Shown: piece after piece, positions 33,005 through 40,199 of the stretch | Numbering within the stretch: the stretch's first letter is position 1 | Layout: every line of letters begins with the position of its first letter | Origin: Verrucomicrobiia bacterium | Lineage (GTDB): Bacteria > Verrucomicrobiota > Verrucomicrobiia > Limisphaerales > JADLHS01 | Direction of reading: 5' to 3' | DNA: 44,568 nt | Assembly (NCBI GenBank): GCA_011525685.1 | Contig: WYBW01000134.1 | Coordinates: forward strand, 1-44,568 | Translations under genes and position numbers: made by a program | Notes under the pieces: generated by a model | What the model saw: only the letters and a program-made list of their open reading frames with translations | Databases searched by the model: none | What the model was told of the DNA's origin: nothing

Positions 33005-34498
33005 ATGAATACCCCATGCCAGCGATGTCAGACCCAGCAATCGCCCATTGGCCTGGGTGCGGGCGACGCCTGCCTGCTGGACCGTCGTGAATTCCTTTGG
33101 CGATTCGGGGGCGGACTTGGCGGCATTGCGCTCGCCAGCTTGCTCGGGCGACAGGGTTTGCTGGCGGACACGTCCAAACCATCCGCCGCGTTCAACGGGG
33201 GACTGCATCATCCGGCGAAGGCGAAACGCGTGGTGCAGTTGTTCATGTCTGGCGCCGCCAGCCAGTGCGACACGTTTGATTACAAACCGCTGCTGATCCA
33301 GCGGCATGGCGAGAAGTTCGATCCCGGCGGCAAGGTGGAACTCTTTCAGAGCGATCCGGGCGCCGTGATGAAAAGTCCGTGGGACTGGAAACAACGCGGT
33401 CAAAGCGGCAAATGGACCAGCGACCTCGTGCCGCACATCGGCTCTTGCGTGGACGACCTCGCCTTCGTCCATTCGATGGTGTCGAAATCGAACGTCCACG
33501 GACCGGCCACGTTCATGCAGAACAGCGGCTTCGTGTTGCCGGGTTTTCCCAGCATGGGCGCGTGGATTTCCTACGGCCTTGGGAGCCTGAACGAGAATCT
33601 CCCGACGTTTGTGATCCTGCCCGATGTGCGCGGCTTCGCGCCGAATGGCCAGGGAAACTGGACCGCTGGGTTTCTTCCCGCCGCGCATCAAGGCACGATG
33701 ATTCGCGTCGGCAAACCGAATCCGATCTTTGACTTGTTCCCGCCCGACACCGCGCGGTTCATCACCAAGGAAAGCGAACGCGACGGATTGACTCTGCTGA
33801 AGGCAATGAATCAGGAACATCGCGCGACCCGCGCCGGAGACTCGCGGTTGGACGCGCGCATCGCCTCGTATGAACTGGCCGCAAAGCTTCAGCTCAGCGC
33901 TCCCGAAGTGCTCGACCTCTCCGGCGAATCCGAGGCAACGAAAAAACTCTACGGCCTGGACGAGTCCTTCACCGAGGACTTTGGGACGCGCTGCCTGATC
34001 GCGCGACGTCTGTTGGAACGCGGCGTCCGTTTCGTCCAGGTCTGGAGCGGGGCGGACAACGGCCATCCGCGCCGCAACTGGGACAGCCACGAAGACCTGG
34101 CGAAGGACCACCTCGACATGGGCCGCAGCATGGACAAGCCGGCGGCGGCGCTCATCAAGGACCTCAAGTCGCGCGGAATGTTGGACGATACCATCGTGAT
34201 CTGGACCACTGAGTTTGGCCGCATGCCGTGCAGTCAGGGCAGCAAGGGGCGCGATCACAATCCATTTGCCTTCACGAGCTGGGTCGCGGGCGGCGGATTC
34301 AAAGGCGGCGTCAGTTACGGCGAGAGCGATGAGTGGTCCTACAAGGTAGCCACCGATCCGGTGTATTGCTACGACCTGCACGCGACCATTCTGCACCAGC
34401 TCGGCATTGACCATGAGCGGCTGACCTTCCGACACAATGGTATTGATCGGCGGCTGACGGATGTTCATGGCGAAGTGATTCCGGACTTGATCTTGTGA
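33005..34498 (+). CDS. DUF1501 family (sulfatase-like fold) exported protein
   Basis: A 497-aa protein with a twin-arginine-type signal: R27-R28-EFLWRFGGG followed by a hydrophobic stretch (GGIALASLL). The body matches DUF1501, a family of the alkaline phosphatase/sulfatase superfamily: VVQLFMSGAASQCDTFDYKP at the start, HSMVSKSNVHGPATFMQ in the middle, and the C-terminal TTEFGRMP...GSKGRDHNP. These proteins sit next to PSCyt/PSD1 proteins in Planctomycetes and Verrucomicrobia; here it follows that gene by 210 bases. The activity of the family is not established. Folding before export is consistent with a cofactor or metal. Identification of the family is secure. Confidence 0.93.
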   Translation: MNTPCQRCQTQQSPIGLGAGDACLLDRREFLWRFGGGLGGIALASLLGRQGLLADTSKPSAAFNGGLHHPAKAKRVVQLFMSGAASQCDTFDYKPLLIQRHGEKFDPGGKVELFQSDPGAVMKSPWDWKQRGQSGKWTSDLVPHIGSCVDDLAFVHSMVSKSNVHGPATFMQNSGFVLPGFPSMGAWISYGLGSLNENLPTFVILPDVRGFAPNGQGNWTAGFLPAAHQGTMIRVGKPNPIFDLFPPDTARFITKESERDGLTLLKAMNQEHRATRAGDSRLDARIASYELAAKLQLSAPEVLDLSGESEATKKLYGLDESFTEDFGTRCLIARRLLERGVRFVQVWSGADNGHPRRNWDSHEDLAKDHLDMGRSMDKPAAALIKDLKSRGMLDDTIVIWTTEFGRMPCSQGSKGRDHNPFAFTSWVAGGGFKGGVSYGESDEWSYKVATDPVYCYDLHATILHQLGIDHERLTFRHNGIDRRLTDVHGEVIPDLIL

Positions 34499-34569
34499 TT
34501 GACCCGGCAAACAGCGGTTGGCGCGAGAAGGCTCTTGAACGTCCTGATGAGCGACCCTAAAGTCACACC

Positions 34570-34842
34570 ATGAGAAATGGGCCAAAGCATCGGACCGAAC
34601 TGGGGCGGTATTTGGTGGCTGACCCCGCCATCTGCCACGGGAAGTTGATTTTCAAAGGAACGCGTGTCTTTGTGGTGGATGTGCTCGCAGACGTGGAACG
34701 CGGGCTTTCCTGGGATTTCATTACTCAGCGATGGGGGGGCGGCAAGATTTCCAAGGCCGCCATTGCCGAGGCGGTCCATCTGGCGCGAACGACATTCTTG
34801 GACGAGGAAGGAAGACTGCATCCACTTTCGCGCGCCGCTTGA
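34570..34842 (+). CDS. DUF433 family antitoxin
   Basis: A 90-aa protein with the DUF433 pattern: RYLVADPAICHGKLIFKGTR, then VVDVLADVERGLSWDFI and an EAVHLAR helix. DUF433 proteins are small winged-helix-like DNA-binding antitoxins, usually paired with DUF5615 PIN-like toxins. The stop codon (TGA, 34840-34842) overlaps the start of the next gene. It should bind and inhibit that partner and repress its own promoter; no operator was identified in the 71 bases upstream. It lies directly after the DUF1501 gene, which it does not otherwise resemble. Confidence 0.88.
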   Translation: MRNGPKHRTELGRYLVADPAICHGKLIFKGTRVFVVDVLADVERGLSWDFITQRWGGGKISKAAIAEAVHLARTTFLDEEGRLHPLSRAA

Positions 34843-35228
34843 ATCTGCTCGACGAAAACATCCCGCTCGACCAGCGCGACCTGTTACGCGCATGGGGCAT
34901 TCATTGCCGGATCATCGGGCAGGATATTGCGCGGTCCAGTATTGATGACGCCAGCATCCTTGCGTTGTTGCATCGGCTCAAACAACCGACGTTGTTCACG
35001 CGAGATGAGGACTTCTTCAAACGCGAACTCTGCCATGCGCGCTACGGTTTGATTTGGCTCGACGTTGAGCCGGAGGAAGCCGCGATGTTCATCCGCCGTT
35101 TACTGCGGCACCCGCGATTCAGAACGAAATTGAGTCGCTTGGGTGTTGTGGGCCGCATACATCACGACGGCATCGCTTTCTGGCAACGCCATCGCACCTC
35201 GCTTCTTCGAATTGCCTGGACCACCTAG
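34839..35228 (+). CDS. DUF5615 PIN-like toxin
   Basis: A 129-aa predicted ribonuclease toxin. The TTG start at 34839 overlaps the antitoxin stop (TTGA) and gives the typical DUF5615 N-terminus NLLDENIP. Acidic residues expected in the PIN-like active site are D5, D36/D37 (SIDDASIL) and D56/D58 (FTRDEDFF). The C-terminal part from residue 91 (HPRFRTKLSRLGVVGRIHHDG) is also found, detached, in the chimeric ORF at 8292-8522. Codon use is like the surrounding genes. The arrangement antitoxin-then-toxin with coupled translation is standard for VapBC-like modules. RNA cleavage is inferred from the family. Confidence 0.82.
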   Translation: MNLLDENIPLDQRDLLRAWGIHCRIIGQDIARSSIDDASILALLHRLKQPTLFTRDEDFFKRELCHARYGLIWLDVEPEEAAMFIRRLLRHPRFRTKLSRLGVVGRIHHDGIAFWQRHRTSLLRIAWTT

Positions 35229-35379
35229 TGCATTGCTGAACTTTATCATGATCTGAAGTCGGGCGGCAAACTCGCAGATGGCATCGCAATCGAGTTGGCG
35301 CGGCAGAGTTGGTGGGCAGGTTGGCGGGGTATCCTTGACTCACCTCGCCTTCGCAATCAACATCCCGCCTCACATTCCC

Positions 35380-36696
35380 GTGACTCAGGAAACCAGCAAG
35401 CGCGTGTTCGCTCTTTGGGTGTTGTTCGGCATCAACACCATGAATTTCTACGACCGGATGATTTTGTCGGTCGTCGCCGAACCCGTGCGCAAGGAATGGG
35501 CGTTGAGCGATTCCGCGCTCGGCTTGTTGGGGACCGCCTTCACCCTGCTCTACGCGTTCGTGGGTGTGCCGTTTGGCCGGCTGGCGGATACGTGGTCGCG
35601 CAAATGGCTGCTCGGCGCGGGCTGCGCCGTGTGGAGTGTGCTGACGGCGGCCTCCGGGATGGCGCAGAATTCGTGGCAACTGTTTGTGGCACGACTGGGC
35701 GTGGGCGTGGGCGAAGCGAGTTGCGCGCCCGCGGCGAATTCACTCATCGGCGATCTTTACCCGCCGAAGCAGCGCGCACGGGCTTTATCCGTTTTTATGC
35801 TGGGTTTGCCAATCGGAATGTTCCTCAGCTTTCTGATCAGCGGACTTGTCGCGCACAAATATGGATGGCGCATGGCCTTTTACGTGGCGTGCCTGCCCGG
35901 ACTGATTCTGGCGGTAATGGCGCTCTGGATGCCCGAGCCGCAACGCGGCTCCAGTGAAGGCCGCGTGAACCCCGCGCATCGGCCGGGCTCTCCCTATCTC
36001 GTGGTGCTCGGCATCCCGACGATCCTCTGGATCATCGTCTCGGGCGCGCTGCATAATTTTAACATGTACGCCGCCACTTCCTTCATCGCGGCGTTCCTTG
36101 GCCGCTATCACGCGCTCGACCTCAAGTCGGCATCGTTTGCCGCGTCATTGATCTTCGGCGTTTCCGGGATCATTGGTCTGCTGGTGGGCGGTTGGGCTTC
36201 TGATCGTTTTGGAGGGGCGCGGGCCGACGGGCGATTACTGCTCTCCGCGGTGGTAATGGTCGTCGCGGCGCCGTTAACTTATCTCGCCTTGCGGCAACCG
36301 GCCGGCTCGGTGGCGCTGTTCGTCGTGCTGATGGGCGCGGGTCTTGCGTGCGTCTATGTTTATTATTCGTCGGTTTACGCGGCCATTCAGGATGTCGTCG
36401 AACCCGGTCTGCGCGGGACGGCCATGGCCATTTACTTCTTCGCCATGTACGTGCTGGGCGCGAGCCTCGGCCCGGTGGGCACGGGCATGTTGAGCGACCA
36501 CTTCGCGCGCCGGGCGATGACCGAAGCCGGTGCGACGGTGATGGGAGAACAATTCAAAGCGGTGGGCCTGCACAGTGCCATGCACGTGATTCCGGTGCTG
36601 TGCCTCGTGCTGGCGGTGGTGTTGTATGCCTCCTCGCGAACAGTTGGACGCGACATGGCGCGGTTGCGGGCGTGGCAGGAAGCGTCGGCGGCATGA
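35380..36696 (+). CDS. Major facilitator superfamily transporter (spinster-like)
   Basis: A 438-aa transporter with about 12 membrane helices. The first helix carries FALWVLFGINTMNFYDR, and the loop between helices 2 and 3 has the MFS signature GRLADTWSRK. GTG 35380 places the first helix at the normal distance from the N-terminus. An in-frame ATG at 35278 would add 34 residues that do not resemble an MFS leader, but neither start has a convincing ribosome site. Spinster-like MFS proteins carry diverse organic substrates; the substrate here is unknown. It is followed at 107 bases by a cupin-like gene, and the two may act together on a sugar or sugar acid. Confidence 0.88.
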   Translation: MTQETSKRVFALWVLFGINTMNFYDRMILSVVAEPVRKEWALSDSALGLLGTAFTLLYAFVGVPFGRLADTWSRKWLLGAGCAVWSVLTAASGMAQNSWQLFVARLGVGVGEASCAPAANSLIGDLYPPKQRARALSVFMLGLPIGMFLSFLISGLVAHKYGWRMAFYVACLPGLILAVMALWMPEPQRGSSEGRVNPAHRPGSPYLVVLGIPTILWIIVSGALHNFNMYAATSFIAAFLGRYHALDLKSASFAASLIFGVSGIIGLLVGGWASDRFGGARADGRLLLSAVVMVVAAPLTYLALRQPAGSVALFVVLMGAGLACVYVYYSSVYAAIQDVVEPGLRGTAMAIYFFAMYVLGASLGPVGTGMLSDHFARRAMTEAGATVMGEQFKAVGLHSAMHVIPVLCLVLAVVLYASSRTVGRDMARLRAWQEASAA

Positions 36697-36803
36697 ACGG
36701 GGGCGGAGACTGCCCGACTTCTGACTGCTCTCCGAAGGAGTTGCCAACCCGGCTGGATTCGGCTCAACTAATCCGCAGTGAACAATTTGGGAAGCACACG
36801 CGT

Positions 36804-38069
36804 ATGAACACGATCACTCAACTCAGAACCATCAAGTCCAACACGAAATTCAAAGTCGAAGCCGAACTCTCGCGCACGGGCGGTTTGTTGCGGCTCGCGC
36901 CCGCCTGGGTGCCACGGTCATTTCTGCAACCCGGCCTGCGCATCAAGTTGCATCCGGATGACACCTACGCCTACGGGGCGAATCGCGGCGGCATTGACGA
37001 GCGGTGGTTCGCTTCGACGACCGAGGCGGCCAATGAAGGTCGCGTGCCGGACGAGGGGTTGAGCTACTGCGTCGTCGGAAAGGAGCGGTTCACGTTGCGC
37101 AAGGCCGTGGAGGATTGCGGCGCGACGATCGTCGGCAAGGCGATCTGGAAGAAGTATGGAAAGTGGCCGGTGTACTCGAAGTTTTTCGACAACATGGGAC
37201 CGATTCCGCACCACATGCATCAATCGCAGAGGCAGGCGAAGCTGGTCGGTCAGGAGGGCAAGCCGGAGAGCTATTATTTCCCGCCGCAGCACAACAACGT
37301 GGGCAACAATTTCCCCTTCACCTTCATGGGCCTTGAGCCGGGCACGACCAAGGCGCAGGTGCGCAAATGTCTGGAGGATTGGAACAAGGGCGACAACGGC
37401 ATCCTTGATCTGTCCAAGGCGTATCGCCTGAAGCCAGGCACGGGCTGGCTGATTGACCCGTGCATCCTTCACGCGCCGGGTTCGCTCTGCACCTACGAGC
37501 CGCAATGGGGCAGCGACGTGTTTGGCATGTATCAAAGCATGGTCGAGGGCCGCTACGTTCCGTGGAGCCTGCTCGTGAAGGACATGCCCAAGGACAAGCA
37601 TCACGACCTGGACTTCATCGTGGATCAGCTCGACTGGAAAAAGAACACGGACCCGAACTTCAAGGACCACCATTATCTTGAACCCGTGCCCGTCGCCGAC
37701 ACACGCAAAGCGGGTTATGTGGACCGCTGGATCGTCTATGGCAAGATTGACGGCGAACAACTCTTTACGGCCAAGGAACTGACCGTCGAACCGGGCGTCA
37801 AATGCACCATCAAGGACAAGGGTGCTTACGGCCTGATCTGCGTGCAAGGCGTGGGCAAGATCAACGGTGAGCCGCTCAACAGCCCCAAGCTCATCCGCTT
37901 CACGGAACTGACCGAGGACGAATACTTCTGCACGGAGGATGGGGCCAAGTCGGGCGTGACCTTCGAGAACACCAGCGAGACGGAGCCGCTGGTGACGTTG
38001 CGGTATTTCGGTCCGGAGGTGAATCCCGACGCGCCGGCAATGGGGGCTTACAAGAACAACAAGTTCTGA
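36804..38069 (+). CDS. Cupin-like protein of unknown function
   Basis: A 421-aa soluble protein without a signal peptide. ATG 36804 (MNTITQLRTIKSNTKFKVEAELS) is chosen; the frame is open far upstream only as a shadow of the transporter gene. Histidine-rich beta segments GPIPHHMHQ and ILHAPGSLCTYEPQWGSD look like the metal-binding strands of a cupin barrel. A second beta-rich half (about 300-400, ELTVEPGVKCTIKDKGAYG) suggests a bicupin similar in outline to phosphomannose isomerases. I do not recognise the exact family. The neighbouring transporter suggests sugar metabolism. It converges with a membrane-protein gene, with a hairpin between the two stops. Confidence 0.7.
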   Translation: MNTITQLRTIKSNTKFKVEAELSRTGGLLRLAPAWVPRSFLQPGLRIKLHPDDTYAYGANRGGIDERWFASTTEAANEGRVPDEGLSYCVVGKERFTLRKAVEDCGATIVGKAIWKKYGKWPVYSKFFDNMGPIPHHMHQSQRQAKLVGQEGKPESYYFPPQHNNVGNNFPFTFMGLEPGTTKAQVRKCLEDWNKGDNGILDLSKAYRLKPGTGWLIDPCILHAPGSLCTYEPQWGSDVFGMYQSMVEGRYVPWSLLVKDMPKDKHHDLDFIVDQLDWKKNTDPNFKDHHYLEPVPVADTRKAGYVDRWIVYGKIDGEQLFTAKELTVEPGVKCTIKDKGAYGLICVQGVGKINGEPLNSPKLIRFTELTEDEYFCTEDGAKSGVTFENTSETEPLVTLRYFGPEVNPDAPAMGAYKNNKF

Positions 38070-38075
38070 CCGGAG

Positions 38076-38103
38076 CCGCTCGCGCGAGTTTGCGAGCGGA
38101 TTT
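38076..38103 (+). terminator. Hairpin between convergent genes, probable terminator
   Basis: CCGCTCGC (38076-38083) pairs perfectly with GCGAGCGG (38092-38099) around an 8-base loop and is followed by ATTT. The U-run is short, so it is a weak intrinsic terminator. It sits between the stop at 38069 and the convergent stop at 38109, where it could serve both. Confidence 0.45.
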
Positions 38104-38108
38104 CGCCG

Positions 38109-39593
38109 TTATGAAGGCAAAGGTGCAGCCTCGGCAGCGCGTGGCGATTGTGATTGCTGACCGCGGCGACCGAGGGTCAGGCATGCAATCGTCAACCCCA
38201 CAACGCAAATCGCGAACGCCAAGGCGTTGGGTGTGCGGCCCGTCCATTTCTCCCAAGGCCACGGGAAACGGAAGAAGGCGAAATTGAATCCGAAGTAAAG
38301 CCAGGCGTTCAACAGGAGCGCGCGCCGGGCGAATTCGCGACCGCCAAATCCCGAGCCGGACTGACGAACGAACCAGATCGCAGCGGCGGTCGTCAACAAG
38401 ACCGGCAAAATCGCGTAGAGCGTCCAACCCGCCATCGGCCCGATGACGTGGTGCTCGTAAACCAGATCGCGGATGGTTTTGCCGGCGATGGGCACAAGCG
38501 TGATTGGCAGCGCGAGCAGGAACGGCCACCAACGTCCTCCCGCCACCGCGATGAGCGGGATGAACGCGATGATCAGTCCGGGATCGTAAAGCGCGTTGGC
38601 CCACGCGATCTCGGTGAATTCTCCGATGATCAACAGTGTGACGTGAATTCCAACCAAGAGCCACTCGACCACCGGATGGAGCGAGGCCGGGGCGGATTCC
38701 TTCAGTTCACCAATCCAGCGCCGGTTGAGCCATAATCCCAGACCCAGGCACGCGCCCATGACCGCGCCGAAGGTGGTTTCCATCCAGTTCCACCAGTTCA
38801 TCGGGGGAAGGTGCGTCCAGATGCCGGAGTTGAAGAGTTCGCGATTCCAGGCATGAAAGGATTGCAGGCATTGGCCGATGGGGAATCCGATCCCCCCGAT
38901 CATGCCCCAGAGGGCGAGATTGCGCGCGAGCCGGTCCCGCCGCACCCAGCCCGCCCAGACCCACGCGCCGAGCAGGGCGAACAACAGTCCACCCCAGACC
39001 TCTGGACGCGGCTTGAGTTCCGGGCCGGCCTCGGGTTGCCAATGCCACGAGGCGGAGAAATAGACTCGCGGCAAAACCTTGTTGGCGGGAACGAACGGTT
39101 GGTTCAAAAGCCACCAGCCAAGGCCGTAAAGGACGAACATACCGAACAGGAGGAGCAGCATGTCGCGCCATGAGTGGCGCGTTCCGCCCAACCCCATGCC
39201 GAGGAACAAGCCCGCAAAGCCGATCCAGACCGCGCCCTTGATGGCCAGGCCCAACATTCCCCAACTCCACGCCTGCCAATTGCCGATCAACGCCGGGATC
39301 TGGGTCAGGCCGATCGTCTGCCCGTAAGTCATCGAGCCGCCGATGCCGATGGCGATGGTGCCGAAGGCCACGGCGCGCGCGGCGGGCAACAGGGCCGCGT
39401 GCGGACACATCAGGAATACGAGCACCAGACTCACCAACAGGCCGGCGATCATGGCGCCGGTCTCGTGGCCATATTGTCCGCGGATGCCCCAGCCCATTCC
39501 ACCCGCCAACGCGGCCAGTACGACCGGCTGCCAGAGCGGCGGAGCCGGATGAGTCGCCCGCGGGCCGAGGGGAGATGCGCTGTTTGGATTCAT
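38109..39593 (-). CDS. Polytopic membrane protein, family not recognised
   Basis: A 494-aa protein with about 10-12 hydrophobic helices. ATG 39593 (MNPNSASPLG) is preferred to a GTG 9 bases upstream. The first helix region carries VVLAALAGGMGWGIRGQYGHETGAM, and later segments are rich in Trp and Gly (PPMNWWNWMETTFGAVMG, NWQAWSWGMLGLAIKGAVWIG). A loop with FVPANKVLPRVYFSASWHWQPE probably faces the periplasm. No transporter, channel or enzyme signature was identified. It converges with the cupin-like gene and has MITE copy C 115 bases upstream of its start. Membrane location is certain from composition; the function is unknown. Confidence 0.75.
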   Translation of the reverse strand: MNPNSASPLGPRATHPAPPLWQPVVLAALAGGMGWGIRGQYGHETGAMIAGLLVSLVLVFLMCPHAALLPAARAVAFGTIAIGIGGSMTYGQTIGLTQIPALIGNWQAWSWGMLGLAIKGAVWIGFAGLFLGMGLGGTRHSWRDMLLLLFGMFVLYGLGWWLLNQPFVPANKVLPRVYFSASWHWQPEAGPELKPRPEVWGGLLFALLGAWVWAGWVRRDRLARNLALWGMIGGIGFPIGQCLQSFHAWNRELFNSGIWTHLPPMNWWNWMETTFGAVMGACLGLGLWLNRRWIGELKESAPASLHPVVEWLLVGIHVTLLIIGEFTEIAWANALYDPGLIIAFIPLIAVAGGRWWPFLLALPITLVPIAGKTIRDLVYEHHVIGPMAGWTLYAILPVLLTTAAAIWFVRQSGSGFGGREFARRALLLNAWLYFGFNFAFFRFPWPWEKWTGRTPNALAFAICVVGLTIACLTLGRRGQQSQSPRAAEAAPLPS

Positions 39594-39602
39594 GGATGGC
39601 AC

Positions 39603-40199
39603 GGTGCTGTTGCAGTTTTATTTCCGTGGAGCCTGATGGGTTGTTGCGAAGTCGTTTATCACCAGCGCGCCGCGCGCTCAAGAGTGAATATGGAACTCGA
39701 TCTGTCCAGGGTGCATCTCAGTTTATTGCAGGTTGGGATTCCTGGCGTAGCGCAGGTTTCCCAACCTGCTGTATCGCCGACTTCCAGTCGGCTGGCCCAG
39801 ACACGGCGTGGCAGGCCAGGAGTTCGCGGCGTTTGCGGATTGGGAATCCGCGACCCGGCAGACTGGAAGTCTGCGCCACGGCATCGGCCCGACGCCCCGC
39901 CCCTGCAAAAAATGAGATGCACCCATTTGTCCAGCGGCGCGTCGTGCGCAGTGGCAGCGGAGCGTCTTTTGCAACACGGCGTCGCGATGGCGATGGATGT
40001 GGATGTTACAAAACCGTTACAATCGCGGGTGAAAAAAGCCGGTGAACGGGGTAGAATGAACTTGCCAAGCCAGAGTGCCAGCGGCAGGCTCGGCAGCAAG
40101 GCAGCAATCCTCCCCACCGAGGGTTTCGACCGGAAAATCGCGCGCTGGCGGGCTGAAACCAGTTGAGCTTCCCGAGCGGGCACTTCAGGAGCGAAAACG
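39603..40199. other. Intergenic region between divergent genes carrying MITE copy C
   Basis: A 597-base gap between the divergent membrane protein and the large RCC1/vWA gene. The MITE-like element fills 39709-39924. The rest shows no gene. AGGAG at 40187-40191 is the ribosome site of the next gene. Frames that read through the repeat produce VAQVSQPAVSPTSSRLA-type peptides and are not genes. Confidence 0.65.
39709..39924. repeat. 216-bp MITE-like element, copy C with matched tip change
   Basis: Same orientation and internal palindromes as copy A. The tips read GGGTGCATCTCA and, at the other end, TGAGATGCACCC. Both differ from copies A and B (GGCGCATC/GATGCGCC) by one base, and the two changes keep the ends complementary. 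Internal hairpins include GCCGACTTCCAGTCGGC and GCAGACTGGAAGTCTGC. Confidence 0.9.

Noticed and set aside
32912..34585. 557-codon antisense frame opposite the DUF1501 gene
   Set aside because: Shadow of a well-defined DUF1501 protein, with no recognisable motifs of its own.
39174..40166. 330-codon forward frame across MITE copy C
   Set aside because: It is antisense to the membrane protein and then runs through the repeat. No independent coding evidence.
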